Shown: positions 1-10,905 of the stretch, piece by piece | Numbering within the stretch: the stretch's first letter is position 1 | How the letters are laid out: each line of letters starts with the position of its first letter | From: Pirellulales bacterium | GTDB lineage: Bacteria > Planctomycetota > Planctomycetia > Pirellulales > JAEUIK01 | Direction: 5' to 3' | DNA length: 64,000 bases | NCBI GenBank assembly: GCA_019636335.1 | Contig: JAHBXR010000001.1 | Coordinates: forward strand, 234,712-298,711 | Made by a program: the position numbers and the translations under genes | The notes under the pieces: generated by a model | What the model was told of the DNA's origin: nothing | What the model saw: only the letters and a program-made list of their open reading frames with translations | Database searches by the model: none

Positions 1-942
1 CACCAGGGGGTGATCGTCGGGATAGCCAGGGGGCTGGTAGGCACGCACCATGCCGCTGACGGGATACGACATGCCGTGGCAGAGGTGTACGCCCGCGTTG
101 CCGAAGCCCATGCCGGCGAAGGCGCTCGCCAGGAGCATATTCCCGCGAGCTTCGTCGTCGCTCGTATCGCGATAGGCCCGCAGCAGGTACTGCTGCACGA
201 GGGCGATGGCGCGCTCGGCCCAGATGTCGCTGATGGGATTGGCCCCTTGGTAGGCGGGACGCAGGATCGGCCGCGCGGGCAAAGGACGCTCGAAGTAGGG
301 CAGCGCAGTGTACGACTCGAGCGCGTGGCACAACACGTCGAGTCCCGTGGCGGCCGCCACCAGCGGGGGCATCGTCCGCGTGTTCTCGGGATCGACGATG
401 CCCAGCGTGGGCTTCAGCCGGCGATCGGCGATGCCGGTCTTGGCATGCATCTCGACGAGATCGAAGATCGCCACGCCCGTGGTCTCGCTGCCGGTGCCGG
501 CGGTCGTGGGAATGGCCACGAGGGGCTTCAAGGGCCCCGGCACCGGTTTGCCTTCACCCAGCGGTGCGTTTACATAGGCGAGAAAATCGGCCGGGTGGCT
601 CGAGTAGAGATTGGCCGCTTTGGTGGTGTCGATCGTCGAGCCACCCCCCACCGCGACGAAGGCGTCGTACTGTCCCTCGATCGCCACCTCGATCGCCTCG
701 CGGAACGAGGCGTCGGTCGGCTCGACGCGGACACGATCGAACAGTTCGTACGAGATCCGCTCGCGCTCGAGTGATTCGCGAACCGTCGCCACGGGGGGGA
801 GTTGGGCCAGTTGGCGATCGGTGAGCACGAGGACGTGCCGCGCGCCGAGATCGGCCAGGTCCATGCCCACCTCGCGCGTTGCCCCGGCGCCGAACCGCAG
901 GTTCGAGGTCGCCATTTCGAAGGCCGTGTCGCGCTGTGGCAT
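1..942 (-). CDS. Iron-containing alcohol dehydrogenase, hydroxyacid-oxoacid transhydrogenase (ADHFE1) type, C-terminus cut
   Basis: The reading frame runs from an ATG at 942 to the window edge without a stop: 314 residues, so the C-terminal third is missing. It has the NAD-binding GGGSTIDT motif near residues 99-106, PTTAGTGSE near 146-153, and the group III metal-binding signature with D202, H206 (LDVLCHALES), H289 (LCHGMSYP) and probably H311. The whole stretch reads very like mitochondrial ADHFE1, which couples 4-hydroxybutyrate oxidation to 2-oxoglutarate reduction. Family knowledge therefore favours a hydroxyacid-oxoacid transhydrogenase over a simple alcohol dehydrogenase, but the substrate is inferred. 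Two GGTCAGT heptamers sit 8 bases upstream of the ATG. It has no obvious functional link to the nucleotide-sugar genes upstream. Confidence 0.9.
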   Translation of the reverse strand, partial: MPQRDTAFEMATSNLRFGAGATREVGMDLADLGARHVLVLTDRQLAQLPPVATVRESLERERISYELFDRVRVEPTDASFREAIEVAIEGQYDAFVAVGGGSTIDTTKAANLYSSHPADFLAYVNAPLGEGKPVPGPLKPLVAIPTTAGTGSETTGVAIFDLVEMHAKTGIADRRLKPTLGIVDPENTRTMPPLVAAATGLDVLCHALESYTALPYFERPLPARPILRPAYQGANPISDIWAERAIALVQQYLLRAYRDTSDDEARGNMLLASAFAGMGFGNAGVHLCHGMSYPVSGMVRAYQPPGYPDDHPLV

Positions 943-950
943 TGAGGAGT

Positions 951-964
951 GGTCAGTGGTCAGT
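951..964. repeat. Two copies of heptamer GGTCAGT
   Basis: Two exact tandem copies lie just upstream of the start codon at 942 (minus strand). The same heptamer forms an 11-unit array at 31054-31130, also directly before a minus-strand start codon. Confidence 0.8.
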
Positions 965-979
965 GCTGTTGTTTTGATC

Positions 980-2296
980 TTACTTCGGTTGCACGGTCTG
1001 GCGGCCGATGCTGTAGTATGTGAACCCGTGCTCGACCATGTTTGCCGGCTCGTAGACGTTGCGGCCATCGAACACGACCGGCGAACGCATCAGGCTGCGC
1101 ATGGCGTCGAAGTCGGGATTACGAAACTCTTCCCATTCGGTCATGATCACGAGCGCGTCGACATTCTGCAAGGCGTCGTAAGGGACGTCGGCATAGCCGA
1201 GCCGGTCGCCGTAGTCGCGCCGGATGTGGGGCATTCCCTCGGGATCGTGTACGACGAGCGTCGCGCCGCGCTTGAGCAACTCGTCGATCATCAAGCGGGC
1301 CGGGGCCTCGCGGGTATCGTCCGTGCGCGGCTTGAACGCCAGGCCCCATATGGCCAGACGTTTGCCCGCCAGGTCGTTGCGGAAGTGCGCTTCGATCTTG
1401 GGGAGCAGAATCGTCTTTTGCCGCGAGTTGACCGTTTCGACCGCCTGGATCAGCGGCATGGCCTCATCGTGTTCGCGTCCCATGGCGAGAATCGCCCGCG
1501 TGTCCTTGGGAAAACAACTTCCCCCATAGCCGACTCCCGGAAAGAGAAAGGCGAAGCCGATGCGGGCGTCGTGGCCGATGCCGCGGCGCACGTCGTTGAT
1601 ATCGGCTCCCATCTTCTCGCACAGGTTGGCCGCTTCGTTGATGAAGCTGATCTTCGTCGCCAGCAGGGCATTGGCCACGTACTTGGTCGTCTCGGCACTC
1701 TCGGGCGACATGACCAGGAAGGGCTTTTCCGTGCGCAGGAAGGGGGCGTAGAGCTCGTTGAGCACGTCGGCGACTCGCTCGTCGCGGACGCCGACCACAA
1801 CGCGATCGGGCTTGCGGCAGTCCTCGAGCGCCGTGCCTTCCTTGAGAAACTCGGGATTGCTGGCCACGTGGCAGTCGCGGCCCGACCGATCGCGCAGACG
1901 GCGGGCCACGGCCGCATTCGTACCGACCGGCACCGTGCTCTTGATCACCACGATGGCATCTTCGCGCAGGTGGGGGGCGAGCGTGTCGACGACGTTCCAC
2001 AGGCTCGACAAATCGGCGGCGCCGTGATCGTCGCTCGGCGTGCCGACCGCCAGAAAGACGAGATCGGCCGGCTCGGCGGCTTCGCCCAAGTCGGTGGTGA
2101 AGTGGAGCCGTTGCCGCGCGATGTTACGCTCGACGAGCTCGGTCAGACCTGGTTCGTAGATCGGGATCTCGCCGCGGCGCAGACGCTCGATCTTCTTGGC
2201 GTCGATATCAACGCACGTGACGTGATTGCCGCTATCGGCAAAGCAGGTGCCGGTGACGAGTCCTACATATCCGGTGCCCACGACGGCGATACGCAT
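980..2296 (-). CDS. ugd: UDP-glucose 6-dehydrogenase
   Basis: Oxidises UDP-glucose to UDP-glucuronate with two NAD+, supplying precursors for exopolysaccharide or lipopolysaccharide. The 438-residue protein starts at ATG 2296 ([13 protein letters not shown]-terminal Rossmann motif). An in-frame GTG nine bases upstream (2305) is the alternative start. The catalytic cysteine is visible in [11 protein letters not shown] at about residue 261, with the usual FLKEGTA and [11 protein letters not shown] segments. The length matches the family (about 430-450). It lies about 230 bases downstream of gmd on the same strand. Together they make a small nucleotide-sugar locus, but no glycosyltransferase is nearby. 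Confidence 0.96.
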   Translation of the reverse strand: MRIAVVGTGYVGLVTGTCFADSGNHVTCVDIDAKKIERLRRGEIPIYEPGLTELVERNIARQRLHFTTDLGEAAEPADLVFLAVGTPSDDHGAADLSSLWNVVDTLAPHLREDAIVVIKSTVPVGTNAAVARRLRDRSGRDCHVASNPEFLKEGTALEDCRKPDRVVVGVRDERVADVLNELYAPFLRTEKPFLVMSPESAETTKYVANALLATKISFINEAANLCEKMGADINDVRRGIGHDARIGFAFLFPGVGYGGSCFPKDTRAILAMGREHDEAMPLIQAVETVNSRQKTILLPKIEAHFRNDLAGKRLAIWGLAFKPRTDDTREAPARLMIDELLKRGATLVVHDPEGMPHIRRDYGDRLGYADVPYDALQNVDALVIMTEWEEFRNPDFDAMRSLMRSPVVFDGRNVYEPANMVEHGFTYYSIGRQTVQPK

Positions 2297-2524
2297 ACGT
2301 GCCACTTTCTGTACGTTCAGTGAGGGCTTACAACCGAATCATCCTGAATTATAGAACGCTCCCCGGGCGCCAGATTGTGCCCTAAAATCGATTCCAAGCG
2401 TCACAGATGTACGGGAAACTGGCCCGGGCGGCGAGCCCAGCTTGTCGCGAGCGAAGCAGGGTGCAAGCTGCGCAAAATGCGAAGATTGAGGGCCGCGTTG
2501 CATCGCGTCGCGTGGTATTGCGGG

Positions 2525-3577
<1,053 letters not shown>

Positions 3578-3584
3578 TTATTCA

Positions 3585-3682
3585 CCACGACGACACCACG
3601 AAAAGATTTTCAACCAGAAAACCCTACGTCGTGCCGTGGTGTCGTCGTGGTCAGACAATTCTCTACTGCGACACCACGGCAC
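3585..3682. repeat. Overlapping inverted repeats able to form alternative hairpins
   Basis: The 16 bases at 3585-3600 (CCACGACGACACCACG) are perfectly complementary to 3635-3650. The 14 bases at 3631-3644 are perfectly complementary to 3669-3682. The middle arm is shared, so the two stems exclude each other. The element lies between the end of gyrA and the start of gmd, both minus strand. It could act as a gyrA terminator or mRNA-end structure, or be a dispersed repeat. Confidence 0.6.
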
Positions 3683-3714
3683 GGCGCAGGGCTGCGGGAT
3701 TCGTCTGAAAAGTA

Positions 3715-6456
<2,742 letters not shown>

Positions 6457-6684
6457 CGCTCATCCTCTTGGCTGGCCGTGATGGAAGGGGTCGAAACGAG
6501 GGCGCCGCGCCTCGTTGCGCGTGTCCTCCGGCGGGTTGCCGCGTCCCCTTCGCGAAAACGGAAAATATACCGTTTTTGGCCCAGATTCACAACCGGCTGG
6601 GGCGATTCCCGCAGGGCGTTTTTCTGGTTGTTTCAGGCCACTTCGACGGGCGTCGTCGAGTGTCAAGAACTGCGTCATGCGTCG

Positions 6685-6912
6685 CTATTCCGCAAGCTTC
6701 TTGAATGCCTTGGAATACTTGGCGTTGACCTTCTTGCGCGCCGTGCGGACGCGAGACTTGTGGTCCACGTCTCCGACCGGCACCACCATAATCGATCGGC
6801 CGTCGGTCGTGATCTCCAATGGAGCCTCAGGGCTGATCTTCAACAAATCGAGGATCGGCCGATCGATGACCAACGCCCAACTGTTGCCGTGCTTCACCAG
6901 GTTCTTGATCAT
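6685..6912 (-). CDS. AbrB/MazE/SpoVT-type DNA-binding protein (orphan antitoxin-like)
   Basis: A 75-residue protein beginning MIKNLVKHGNSWALVIDRP. This is the swapped-hairpin AbrB fold entry (KHGNSWALxI), with LLKISPEAPLEI and GRSIMVVP typical of MazE-like antitoxins, and a basic C-terminal tail rich in Lys/Arg. The start at 6912 is chosen because GAGGAG sits six bases upstream; a longer start at 6960 would lie inside the repeat array. No toxin gene adjoins it: gyrA follows after 228 bases. It may be a solitary transcription regulator or an orphan antitoxin. Three 11-base direct repeats just upstream look like an autoregulatory operator. Confidence 0.8.
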   Translation of the reverse strand: MIKNLVKHGNSWALVIDRPILDLLKISPEAPLEITTDGRSIMVVPVGDVDHKSRVRTARKKVNAKYSKAFKKLAE

Positions 6913-6930
6913 GCTTAGCTCCTCAGGATA

Positions 6931-6963
6931 TACACCATTGGTACACCATTGTAGCACCATATT
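6931..6963. promoter_or_regulatory. Three 11-bp direct repeats upstream of the AbrB-like gene, putative operator
   Basis: TACACCATTGG (6931-6941), TACACCATTGT (6942-6952) and AGCACCATATT (6953-6963) repeat with an exact 11-base period, about one helical turn. They lie 18 bases upstream of the AbrB-like start codon. The operator role is inferred from spacing and position. Confidence 0.55.
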
Positions 6964-7069
6964 CAGGGTGAAGGAAACAAGACGGGCCGAACCCGCGATC
7001 GTGGTGACGGACAGTCATTTTGTTTCTGAGGCTGTCCGCGCAACAGAAAAAGCCCCCTCTTCTTTAGTT

Positions 7070-7858
7070 TCAATGCTCGTAGTGAGCAATATACCGTTCG
7101 ACAGCCCAGGGCGCGAGGCGATTGATCCAGTAGAGGAATCTTGCCGACCAACTGGGGAATAGCTCGTGGCGGCCCAATCGAATGGCTCGCACGGTGCGTT
7201 GGGCCACGAGTTCGGCGCTGGCGCCCGTGACGTCGGGCCAGAGATTTTCGCTCCTCGACTCGAGCATGTTGTCGACGAACTCGCTCGCCGTGCGCGCGGG
7301 GCTGACGAGCAGCACGTCGATCCCGTCGCGGACGAATTCGGCTCGCAGCGCCAGGGTCAAACCGCGCAGGGCGAACTTGCTCGCGCCATACTCGCTCATC
7401 CGCGGCACGCTCCAGTGCCCCAGGACCGAGCCGATGTTGACGACCATCGGGTTCGTGCCGGCCCGCAGCAGGGGATGCGCCTCGCGGATGAATTCGGCCG
7501 GCGCGAAGAAGTTGACTTCCATGACGCGGCGCAGCAGTTGCTCATCGGCGTGCGAGAAGAAGCCGAGCGCCCCGGCGCCGGCATTGTTCACCAGCAGGTC
7601 GAGCCCGCCGTAGAGCGATTTCGCGCGTTCGAGCGCCGCGCGGCGCACCTCGGCCAGCGTGATATCGCCGACCACGACTTCCAAGGTGCCGCCGGTGGTG
7701 ACGACCTCGGCAGCCAACTCATCGAGCCGCTCGCGGCGCCGCGCGACGGCGACGCAGCGGGCGCCCTGACGGCACAGCTCGATGACGAGCGCACGTCCGA
7801 TCCCGCTCGAGGCGCCCGTGATAATGGCGCGGCAGCCGCGGATCTCGCGTATGGCCAT
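7070..7858 (-). CDS. SDR family NAD(P)-dependent oxidoreductase
   Basis: A 262-residue classical short-chain dehydrogenase. It has the TGASSGIG cofactor motif near residue 15, an NNAGAG motif, and a catalytic Ser...Tyr-x3-Lys set in NIGSVLGHW / SEYGASKFALRG. The C-terminal region (FLYWINRLAPWAVERYIAHYEH) is hydrophobic and aromatic, as in membrane-associated SDRs. The start is ATG 7858, with GAGGGAG close upstream; the longer frame from 7903 would encode part of a palindromic repeat and is rejected. The substrate cannot be told from sequence. It stands alone between repeat elements and the AbrB-like gene. Confidence 0.88.
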   Translation of the reverse strand: MAIREIRGCRAIITGASSGIGRALVIELCRQGARCVAVARRRERLDELAAEVVTTGGTLEVVVGDITLAEVRRAALERAKSLYGGLDLLVNNAGAGALGFFSHADEQLLRRVMEVNFFAPAEFIREAHPLLRAGTNPMVVNIGSVLGHWSVPRMSEYGASKFALRGLTLALRAEFVRDGIDVLLVSPARTASEFVDNMLESRSENLWPDVTGASAELVAQRTVRAIRLGRHELFPSWSARFLYWINRLAPWAVERYIAHYEH

Positions 7859-7899
7859 GCGCTCCCTCGCATTCCAGCTTGCTGGGCAATCACAAAGTG

Positions 7900-7920
7900 G
7901 CACAGGCTGCCAGCCTGTGC
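7900..7920. repeat. Palindromic repeat GCACAGGCTG family, copy 1
   Basis: A near-perfect 21-base palindrome (arms GCACAGGCTG and its complement) preceded by AAGTG. It pairs in inverted orientation with copy 2 (7952-7972), 31 bases away. A third copy lies at 10768-10788. Confidence 0.75.
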
Positions 7921-7951
7921 AGGTGATTGAGAACCAATTATTATAAGTTTT

Positions 7952-7972
7952 GCACAGGCCGGCAGCCTGTGC
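7952..7972. repeat. Palindromic repeat GCACAGGC family, copy 2 (inverted relative to copy 1)
   Basis: A 21-base palindrome with arms GCACAGGC and GCCTGTGC. Read on the minus strand its foot is AAGCG, similar to the AAGTG foot of copies 1 and 3. The head-to-head doublet lies between SDR and hflX and may act as a transcription or mRNA-end structure for hflX. Confidence 0.75.
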
Positions 7973-7998
7973 CGCTTGTCTGAGGATAACCTTACGGC

Positions 7999-9333
7999 TC
8001 AGGCTACCAGATCATCGGCTCCATCGAGGGCCAGCGGGGCCTCGGCGATCGGATGGCCATGGACGGCGTGCGGACGCACGATGGTTCCGTCGCCGTTCAC
8101 CTGGCCCAGGAACTGCTGGGGCAGGCGGCAGTGGACGGTAACGCGGCTGTCGTGGAAACGCTGCGAGAGGATCTCGCCCCGGGCGGCGAGGTAGGCCAGC
8201 AACTTGCCGTTCTCGACCCCGGTCTCGATGTCGAGATCGAGAAAATTGCGGCTCAAGGCGTCGCTCACCGCGGCGGCCAACCCGTCGAGTCCGCCACGGC
8301 GCCGAGCGCTGATGGGAATCGCGTTCGGGTAGCGATGCAGCAGGGCATCGAGCCGTCCCTTGTCTTCGATGGCATCGACCTTGTTCAGAATGAGCAACGT
8401 GTCTTTGGCGCGGATCTCGAGTTCTTCGAGCACCTTGTAGACCGCGGCGATTTGCTCGTCGACGGCCGGGTTGCTCGCGTCGGCCACGTGGAGCAGCAGG
8501 TTGGCCTGGCGTGCCTCTTCGAGCGTGGCCTTGAAGCTGGCGATCAATTCGTGAGGCAGGTCGCGGATGAAACCGACCGTGTCGCTCAGCAAGACGGGCC
8601 CCCAGCCGGGCAGATGCCATTTGCGCGTGCGCGTGTCGAGCGTGGCGAAGAGCTTGTCCTGCGCCAGCACGTCGGCTTCGGTCAACACGTTCAAGAGCGT
8701 GCTTTTGCCGGCATTCGTGTAGCCGACGAGCGAAACAGTCATGCGGTCGGCGCGGGCGGCGACCTGGCGTTCCTTGCGACGCTGGATGGCTCCGAGTTCC
8801 TCGCGCAGGTCGAAGATGCGTTTCTCGACGAGCCGGCGGTCGGTTTCCAACTGCTTTTCACCGGGACCACGCATGCCGATGCCCATCTTGAGGCGCGACA
8901 AGTGGGTCCACATGCGTTTGAGGCGCGGCAGCGAGTATTCGAGTTGCGCGAGCTCGACCGCGAGGCGGGCCTCGTGCGTCTGCGCGCGACTGGCGAAGAT
9001 ATCGAGAATCAACTCGGTGCGGTCGAGCACCTTGGCTCCGCAGGCTTTCTCGAGATTGCGTGTCTGAGCGGGGGAAAGGTCGTTGTCGAAGACGACGACG
9101 TCGGCCTCGGCCCCTTCGACCAGAATGCGGAGCTCTTCGACCTTGCCCTTACCGAGGTAGGTCGTCTTGTCGGGCATCATACGACGCTGGACAAGTTGAC
9201 CGACGATGCGCCCGCCGGCGGTCTTCGCCAGACCGGTGAGCTCTTCCAGGGGATCTTCCTCCGACTTGCGATCGGGAAGTACGACACCGACGAGCACGAC
9301 CGATTCGCGGGCGACACTGTCGACGCGATTCAT
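7999..9333 (-). CDS. hflX: GTPase HflX
   Basis: A 444-residue ribosome-binding GTPase that splits stalled or stressed 70S ribosomes. The HflX N-terminal domain (GxGKVEEL, NDLSPAQTRNLE, DRTELILDIFASRAQT) is followed by the glycine-rich linker GIGMRGPGEKQLETD. The G domain has G1 GYTNAGKST (about 204-212), G3 DTVGFIRDLP and G4 NKVD. The C-terminal domain is complete. rsgA lies upstream on the same strand (231-base gap), another ribosome-associated GTPase, so the two could be co-transcribed. No hfq neighbour is present. Confidence 0.96.
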   Translation of the reverse strand: MNRVDSVARESVVLVGVVLPDRKSEEDPLEELTGLAKTAGGRIVGQLVQRRMMPDKTTYLGKGKVEELRILVEGAEADVVVFDNDLSPAQTRNLEKACGAKVLDRTELILDIFASRAQTHEARLAVELAQLEYSLPRLKRMWTHLSRLKMGIGMRGPGEKQLETDRRLVEKRIFDLREELGAIQRRKERQVAARADRMTVSLVGYTNAGKSTLLNVLTEADVLAQDKLFATLDTRTRKWHLPGWGPVLLSDTVGFIRDLPHELIASFKATLEEARQANLLLHVADASNPAVDEQIAAVYKVLEELEIRAKDTLLILNKVDAIEDKGRLDALLHRYPNAIPISARRRGGLDGLAAAVSDALSRNFLDLDIETGVENGKLLAYLAARGEILSQRFHDSRVTVHCRLPQQFLGQVNGDGTIVRPHAVHGHPIAEAPLALDGADDLVA

Positions 9334-9564
9334 TTCCTTGGCGATAGTCTGGTTCCTCCGAGCGCTAGGTTTGGCCCACGGCCGGGAACGTCCCGCCGTG
9401 CCGCCTGTGGCCGACGCTTACGTCTCCATAGTACGACGGTAAGGCCGCATTTTCCAGCAATCCGCAGCAGGACCGAGCGCCGCGCAGGGCGCCCATCCCG
9501 CGGATATCGAGCTTCGAACCGGAGAGGACACGGGGCCCGGCCGGCGGGTTCGCAAACGCTGGGC

Positions 9565-10698
9565 CTACTCTTCGTCGTCCCCCGCCACGAAACCGAGATA
9601 GCTTTCATAGCGCCGCGCGTCGAGCAGGTCGTCGGCCACGGCATCCTTCACCGCGCAGTCGGTCTCGTGCGTGTGGGTGCAATTCGGATAGCGACAACGG
9701 CTGACGAAGGGGCGAAGGTCGCGAAAGTAGCCGGCCACCTCGGCGGGAATGACATCCCACAATTTGAATTGCCGGATGCCGGGCGTGTCGACGACGTAGC
9801 CACCGCCCGGCAGGGGCACGAGCCGTGCGGTCGTGGTCGTATGTCGGCCCTTCTGCGTATCCGCGCTGACGGCGCTCACGCGCAGATTCAAGCCGGGATG
9901 CACGGCGTTGAGCAACGACGATTTGCCGACGCCGCTCTGACCGGCGATGACGCTTTCCTTGCCGGCGAGCGCGTGTCGCAGGCGGTCGACCCCCTGGCCC
10001 GTCTTGGCGCTCAGCAGCAGCACGCGATAGCCCATCTGGCTGTAGACGCCCACGAGCGGCTCGAGCGAGGCCTGTTCGACGAGGTCGACCTTGTTGATGC
10101 AGACGAGCGGTCGAATGCGATTCTTGTCGGCGGCGACGAGAAAGCGGTCGATCAAGTTTGGCTTGAGCCGGGGCTCGGCGGCGCTGCCGACGATCAGAAG
10201 TTGATCGACGTTGGAGACCAGGATGTGCTGTCGTCCGCGAATACGCCGGTCGAGGATGCCGCGGCGCGGCTCGATCCGCTCGATGATGCCCTCCTCGTTG
10301 TCGGCGGGGCGAAAGAGCACGATGTCCCCCGCGGCCACCACGTGGCGCTCGTCGGTGCTGAGGGTTTTTAATAACCGCCTGGTGGCGCAGCGAAAGACGT
10401 GCCCATCCTCGGCTTCGACATCGCTCAATAGCCCGTACACGCTGAGCACGCGGCCGCGCCGGCAGTTGGCCGTGTCGACGTCGATTTGTACGGCGTCCCC
10501 TTCGCCCGTATCCGCTTCGGAAGTGACGACGGTGCGGCGACGGGTGAGCTCTCCCTTGCCGCTGATGCGCTCGTCGCTGACCAGATCGTCCGTCTCCGTC
10601 CCCTCGACATCGCCGTGGAAACGCCGCGTCAGATCGGTCTTGCGCGTGCGTGGCGCGCGGTTTTTGCGGAAATCGGCCCGAATCTTTTTCTTCGCCAT
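9565..10698 (-). CDS. rsgA: Ribosome small subunit-dependent GTPase A
   Basis: A 377-residue circularly permuted GTPase acting in late 30S maturation. The order of motifs shows the permutation: G4 NKVD, G5 SAKTG, then G1 GQSGVGKSS and G3 DTPG. The C-terminal zinc motif is visible as CRYPNCTHTHETDC. An N-terminal OB domain is present and is preceded by a basic extension of about 80 residues (MAKKKIRADFRKNRAPRTRK...), longer than in E. coli. The start is ATG 10698; an upstream in-frame codon (10740) adds 14 unrelated residues and has no ribosome-binding site. It lies upstream of hflX. Confidence 0.95.
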   Translation of the reverse strand: MAKKKIRADFRKNRAPRTRKTDLTRRFHGDVEGTETDDLVSDERISGKGELTRRRTVVTSEADTGEGDAVQIDVDTANCRRGRVLSVYGLLSDVEAEDGHVFRCATRRLLKTLSTDERHVVAAGDIVLFRPADNEEGIIERIEPRRGILDRRIRGRQHILVSNVDQLLIVGSAAEPRLKPNLIDRFLVAADKNRIRPLVCINKVDLVEQASLEPLVGVYSQMGYRVLLLSAKTGQGVDRLRHALAGKESVIAGQSGVGKSSLLNAVHPGLNLRVSAVSADTQKGRHTTTTARLVPLPGGGYVVDTPGIRQFKLWDVIPAEVAGYFRDLRPFVSRCRYPNCTHTHETDCAVKDAVADDLLDARRYESYLGFVAGDDEE

Positions 10699-10767
10699 AG
10701 CGCCACTATACCACCGGCCCTCAGCACGACCGAAGGGCAAAGAAGAAGTGAGACATCATGTGAAGTG

Positions 10768-10788
10768 GCACAGGCCGCTAGCCTGTGC
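10768..10788. repeat. Palindromic repeat GCACAGGC family, copy 3
   Basis: Arms GCACAGGC / GCCTGTGC around a short centre, preceded by GAAGTG, the same foot as copy 1 at 7900. It lies upstream of rsgA. Confidence 0.7.
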
Positions 10789-10797
10789 GCATAAAAA

Positions 10798-10871
10798 GCC
10801 CTCGCTGACGCTTCGGGTTGGGATGCGCCGATTGGGCATCCAACATCCCAACCCGAAGCGTCAGCGAGGGC
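10798..10871. repeat. Perfect 28-bp inverted repeat, stem-loop element
   Basis: The arm at 10798-10825 (starts GCCCTCGCTGACGCTTCGGG) is exactly complementary to 10844-10871, around an 18-base loop that itself contains TTGG-GCAT-CCAA. It lies 34 bases beyond the stop codon of the redoxin/copper protein on the minus strand, so it could terminate that transcript. It reads as a dispersed planctomycete palindrome; translated, it gives the SLTLRVGM / NPKRQRG-type tails seen in spurious frames. Confidence 0.8.
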
Positions 10872-10905
10872 GTGTGAACATCCGCGATTGACTGGAAGTC
10901 CGGGC

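Noticed and set aside
8053..10371. 772-codon plus-strand frame spanning hflX and rsgA
   Set aside because: Shadow of two clear minus-strand GTPase genes; composition is skewed.
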